From the NCBI RefSeq assembly GCF_026210795.1, contig NC_089436.1:4836001-4900000 (forward strand): a stretch of DNA of 64,000 bases. Direction: 5' to 3'. The position numbers were made by a program, and so were the translations under genes. Below the pieces are notes generated by a model. The model was not told the DNA's origin. It made no database searches and worked only from the letters and a program-made list of their open reading frames with translations. Position 1 is the first letter of the stretch. Every line of letters begins with the position of its first letter. The DNA comes from Rhizophagus irregularis (Eukaryota > Glomeromycota > Glomeromycetes > Glomerales > Glomeraceae). Positions 59,920 through 64,000 of this stretch are shown here, in pieces.

Positions 59920-62794
59920 TTATATGTATTAAAAATATTTAAATTTAATATAAAATAAACAAAAATAAAGTATTGATACTATTTCCTAAACAGTAAAATT
60001 TAAAGTTAATTTTAAAAACTTATTAAAGTAAAAATAGTAATAGAAAATAGAAAATCATATTAATTTATAGATTTTATAGATTTTTCTTATTAAAATACAT
60101 TTAATGATAGTAATTTTACATTTTTAAAATTAATCAGTAAATAAAAAAATATTTCAATTTAAAGAATTTAGCAATAATTTATTAATTATTAACTTTTAAA
60201 AAATTATCAATATCTTTTAATTAAAATAAAATTTATATAAGTAAATTTTCTTGCAAAATTAACAGTTTAAAGAATAATTATAATTTACCAGTTAGGTTAA
60301 AAAGATATAGATAAATTATAAAGAAGTAAGTACAGATAAGGTAAAGAATTAGAGATAAATTATAGAGATTTGGTTAAGTTAAAAAAATATATTCCTTTAG
60401 CTAAAGTATTCAAACTACTTGATATTATTAAAACTACCCATAATTTCAAGATAGACTTACAAAATTAATATGCAAGTATTTCCAATATATTTCGCTTAAA
60501 ATTATGTTGTAAGATCTAACAAAACAAAAAATATGTTTATTACAAAATTACTTAATATCCAACTTTATAACAATATTCTATACTTAAAAGTTCTGAACTG
60601 CTATTAAAAATACTTAACCTTATTAATTACTGTAATAAACTTTTAAAAATTAACATAAAAGGGGAAAAAAAATAAAGAGCAAATATTTAATTAATATGGC
60701 CGAAGCCATGATAAGCAAATCAAATCCAGGTTAATTTATGCTTGGTTAAACTAGCAGACAGGGTTGCGTTGAGGGAGAATGGGAACAAGTTATCATACAT
60801 TGCAATGGCTAGCAAAGCATAGATCATGCATTCATGCATAAACTACTTACTAATTGATTGCGTACTGAACACCTTTATCCCTGTGTAAAGGTTGATATCA
60901 CAATCAAGGTGTTCTCACGATATTGTAATTAGATTTAGGTTATCTGTTCGGAATATTTTCTTCGAATCATCTAAAGCATGTTTATCAGGTGTACTACAGG
61001 GAGGGAGGACCTACAACATCTAAATGCCAAACGTCAAGCCCATCGAAAAACCTCATCGCCTTTGCATCCACCAGAATAATGTCAGAATTTGGTTACAACT
61101 TCATCAGTTTTACCGAACGGGAATGGAACACAATCCAATCAATATCCAAGATTAGAAACGGTCTTTAATAAAATTTGAATAGTGCTGATACTTGGTAAAC
61201 TATATGCTTTCGCTCGCCTAATTTTCTATTAATAATGCGACCAACATCTACAAGGTTGTAGATAAAGGAAAAGCAATTGTTAGCAGTTCTTGACAAATAG
61301 ACATTAATGTCTACCTACAAGTCAGTGAGAACTTTCTCACAACATAGGCGGAAACGTTCATCTACATCTTTATAATTCTTATTTCTAACTGCATCCTTGA
61401 ACTTTCACCAGATTCCTTGAGAGTGGCATTATACAATATTCCTTTAAGGCAGAATTCTACATAATGGGATTTCTATCACGCATAAAGGAATATTCTTTGG
61501 TGAGTTCTATTTCAATTTCTGTTTCCAATTCTTTGGTTATGCTCATATGTGGAATTGTAACTGTTACATAGAAGACCAAAATACTGTTAGAATAACTTCT
61601 GTTTTCGAAGCAACACAACAAAGCAGAAACTTACTCCCAAAGCTCTTCCTTATCTATTGCTTGTTTGGTGTACTTTTAATAAATGTGTTAATTTTTGGGG
61701 GAGTTTGTGGCGGGTTTTAGTAAAGTATCTGTAACATCTGAAGGTTGTATAGTAATTGAAGGTGATAAAGCGTCCGAAGATTGCAAAGCACCCGAGGGTT
61801 GTAAATGTGCTTTAATGACCTCTGTTTTCGAGTTAAGGAATAATGTGTCCTGAAAGGTGATAATAAAACGTAAACATCCCATTAGACACGTGCACATAAT
61901 TGCAAATCAAGCCTCGACTATGTCGTTGAAAAACGGCTGGTTGTCTTTGATTTTGGTAGCATCGAAATATTTTCTGCATTCTTCGATAATCGTAATTCTT
62001 GCACGAGGCTGTGATGATTGTGAGTTTTATTTATATATTATTATTTTGTGGCAGGATGATTTTATCGGATTGGGCGTGGATGTGAGCTAGTTTAATTGAT
62101 CTATGCTTTCTCTAAATACTATGTTCGCCTGTTCGAAGCTAAGCTCGGAAATCGGAATCAACAGCGTACGCGATTAAATTTGAAGGTTTCCCTTCTAGAT
62201 CGTGAACGCTTCGTGTACCTGGACCGGCTAGAAATTTGAAATACATGGTTGAAAAAGACGTGATTCGCGTCCCGCGATGCAGTTTTTTTCGTGGATATTA
62301 TATTATAATTCACTTTAGGAGCCTGACGAAATAAGACTTTTTTTAAAAAAAGTGTTCGATTACGTAGCCAATTGAAATGAATAAATTTGTTGTTAAGCAC
62401 ATGCTCACTGGCTCAATCAATTCAAGTGAGGGAAATCGCGCTAATTGAAAAACGAAAATGTCTATGAATTTTATAGTGTTATACTGTTTATTTCAGTAAA
62501 AAAATTAATAAAGATCAATTTTGGAATTTGTTGAACAATGTAGTTATAAAGAAAGAATTTGTATTGTAATTAAATTGAAAGAAAAAAATTCTTTATTTTT
62601 TTTTATTTTTTTTTTCACTGTAACGCATCTTTATTATCGTAGAATATAAAACAAGTGGTATTTTTTTCCTATTCTGTAATCTGTGGGATGGGTTACAAAA
62701 TTCCTTTTAAATTCTTTTTTGGTTGGATCTGCCTGAACGAAATAGGCAAAAAATAGGTTGAAAACTTATATTCTTAGATCTTAGAGTAGGTAAT

Positions 62795-62832
62795 CGATTC
62801 GGATTCGGATTCGGATTCCTATTCCTATTCCT
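62795..62832. repeat. Hexanucleotide tandem repeat
   Basis: About four GGATTC-like units followed by about three CCTATT units, which look like a slipped and mutated single array in the terminal spacer. Confidence 0.75.
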
Positions 62833-64000
62833 TTTCGATTTCTATTTGGATTGGGTCCTAGATTAGTTCGCCCCACCTTCCCTCCATAGGAAAGCGTGTC
62901 TTTAAATAATTTTTTTGTATCAATAAAATCCATTTTTATTTGTTTGTTATACGAGTAAAAAAAAAATTGGATTATCGTTTCCATCTTTGTTTTAATTTTT
63001 GTACATCTTGTGAACAATAGGCAGCTCTATTTTCGATGTTGTAGATTGAAAAAAAAAAAATAAAAAAAAATTTTCTTTCTTGCGGTTTGCGGTCAACGGG
63101 TTTTTTCCTTGTAAATTATACGGGTCTGGACCGTTTTAAGAAATAATTAAAATTCCCCCCTTCTTTCACGATCCTTTTTATTAAAAAAAAAAAATTATAT
63201 AACGTCTCTCCTATAAATTATTGGAAAAAATTTTTTTTTGTTTGTTTGTTTTTTTTTTGTAAAGATGTAAGATTTATCATCTATTTTTTTTAAGATGATG
63301 ATTTGTCAACCTTCATATATCTCTATAAGGAAGTATGATCTATAGGGATTTTGTGAAAAAAGTTATGAAAAATGTGAGAGATTCCTTTTCACTGTCATCT
63401 CCTTCTGATCATAGCGAAGCCACTTTTTTTTTCATGAGAAAAAATTCGTATTGCTTCGCAATCCCCCTTTTTTCTCTCTCGAAAAAATAAACAAATCGTG
63501 ATATTTAGAATTTGGGAAGTTTGAAAAAAAAGAAATAAAGCTATAAAAACTCCTAACATTTGATGATTCGTTTTTTGTTTCCATCCCTCCTGAATTTTAT
63601 TACATTTCACTAAACCCACTATAACTAAAAACAAAAAAACTTACATCATCCCCGCAAAACTTTCAACCGTCTGCTACGTCCATGAGTCCACCGAACATCT
63701 TACTTAGGAATATACCATAAAGGAGGTTACGGTGGTAGTAAGATTAGACGATGCTGACCTGACGAAGGTGGTCTATCTTAAAGTAAAAATTTTCATACCC
63801 TCCCACTAAAACATACCAACACAGATTGAGGATTTTGAGAAATGTTCCTAAGAGGCAAATTCGTCACGTGTGCTGGCTGGTACAGCGTAAGTATCTATAT
63901 GTTTTTTTAGTAACTGATAGTTTTCCCATCCCTTCGCTGATTTCATCTCTTGACTACGCTAAGATAAATGCCACTTCCCTAAAGCTTATGGAAAACCTAG

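Larger units (their letters stand above)
58575..64000. other. Gene-free spacer of about 5.4 kb
   Basis: It begins with the nucleolin promoter. About 58700-60690 is extremely A+T-rich, with many GGTAAATTCACTTT/AAAGGTGAATTC-like pieces, and is interrupted by a PIF/Harbinger-type MITE at 59641-59919. From about 60700 to 62400 the base composition is less extreme and short frames occur, but no protein family is recognised. A (GGATTC)n/(CCTATT)n tract lies at 62795-62832. The last kilobase has many homopolymers and no supported gene. Confidence 0.5.

Noticed and set aside
60700-62400. Gene or transposase remnant
   Set aside because: The composition is less extreme than in the surroundings, but no frame gives a motif I can name, so nothing is called.
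1-64000. tRNA genes, rRNA genes or CRISPR arrays
   Set aside because: I looked for B-box words (GGTTCGANTCC), cloverleaf ends and regularly spaced repeats. The few partial B-box words, such as at 34089, lie in coding exons or MITEs.

Overview
The window looks like nuclear DNA of an early-diverging fungus. It most resembles an arbuscular mycorrhizal fungus of the Rhizophagus type (Glomeromycotina). The reasons are a very A+T-rich background, small spliceosomal introns in almost every gene, a kinase fused to Sel1 repeats, an expanded P450/SPRY/MULE-type gene content, and many short non-autonomous DNA transposons in long gene-poor spacers. This assignment is inference from gene content, since no marker such as rRNA lies in the window. 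No tRNA, rRNA or CRISPR array was recognised.

Layout: 0.9-3.4 kb, a multi-pass membrane protein ending in a SPRY domain (+). 5.3-6.1 kb, a small Cys-rich secreted or single-pass protein (+). 7.3-9.6 kb, serine palmitoyltransferase subunit LCB1 (-). 11.9-14.1 kb, a G+C-richer decayed repeat. 14.2-16.0 kb, a protein with a PD-(D/E)XK nuclease-like core (-). 16.8-19.1 kb, a kinase with C-terminal Sel1 repeats (+). 23.0-23.9 kb, a Reg1/Hex2-like PP1 regulator (-). 27.8-28.1 kb, a FAR1/MULE fragment. 29.1-31.3 kb, a 4-coumarate-CoA ligase-like acyl-CoA synthetase (+). 31.6-38.0 kb, Mediator subunit MED12 (-). 38.4-40.3 kb, a cytochrome P450 (-). 40.5-41.1 kb, a bacterial-type EVE-domain protein (-). 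41-46.8 kb, a very A+T-rich desert holding MITEs and a gene remnant. 46.8-48.3 kb, an Acinus-like EJC/ASAP protein (-), head to head with the U5 snRNP 40K WD40 protein (48.6-50.5 kb, +). 51.1-52.7 kb, a mitochondrial PPR protein (-). 53.2-53.9 kb, the CCAAT-binding subunit HAP3/NF-YB (-). 55.3-56.5 kb, a YEATS protein of the TAF14/AF9 kind (+). 56.8-58.6 kb, a nucleolin/Nsr1-like protein (-). 58.6-64 kb, a gene-free spacer with one Harbinger-type MITE.

The genes are mostly housekeeping: sphingolipid synthesis, fatty or phenylpropanoid acid activation, transcription (MED12, HAP3, TAF14/AF9), RNA processing (Acinus, U5-40K, nucleolin) and mitochondrial RNA metabolism. They do not form an operon or an obvious cluster.

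The most striking observation is that the first intron of HAP3 has every sequence mark of a minor-spliceosome (U12-type, AT-AC) intron. The frame and the conserved protein core are restored only when those AT-AC borders are used. Other points of note are a possible 21-nt intron in the secreted-protein gene, at least seven short inverted-repeat elements (three with perfect 8-9 bp target duplications, one with a TTA duplication), and a divergent promoter shared by two splicing-related genes.
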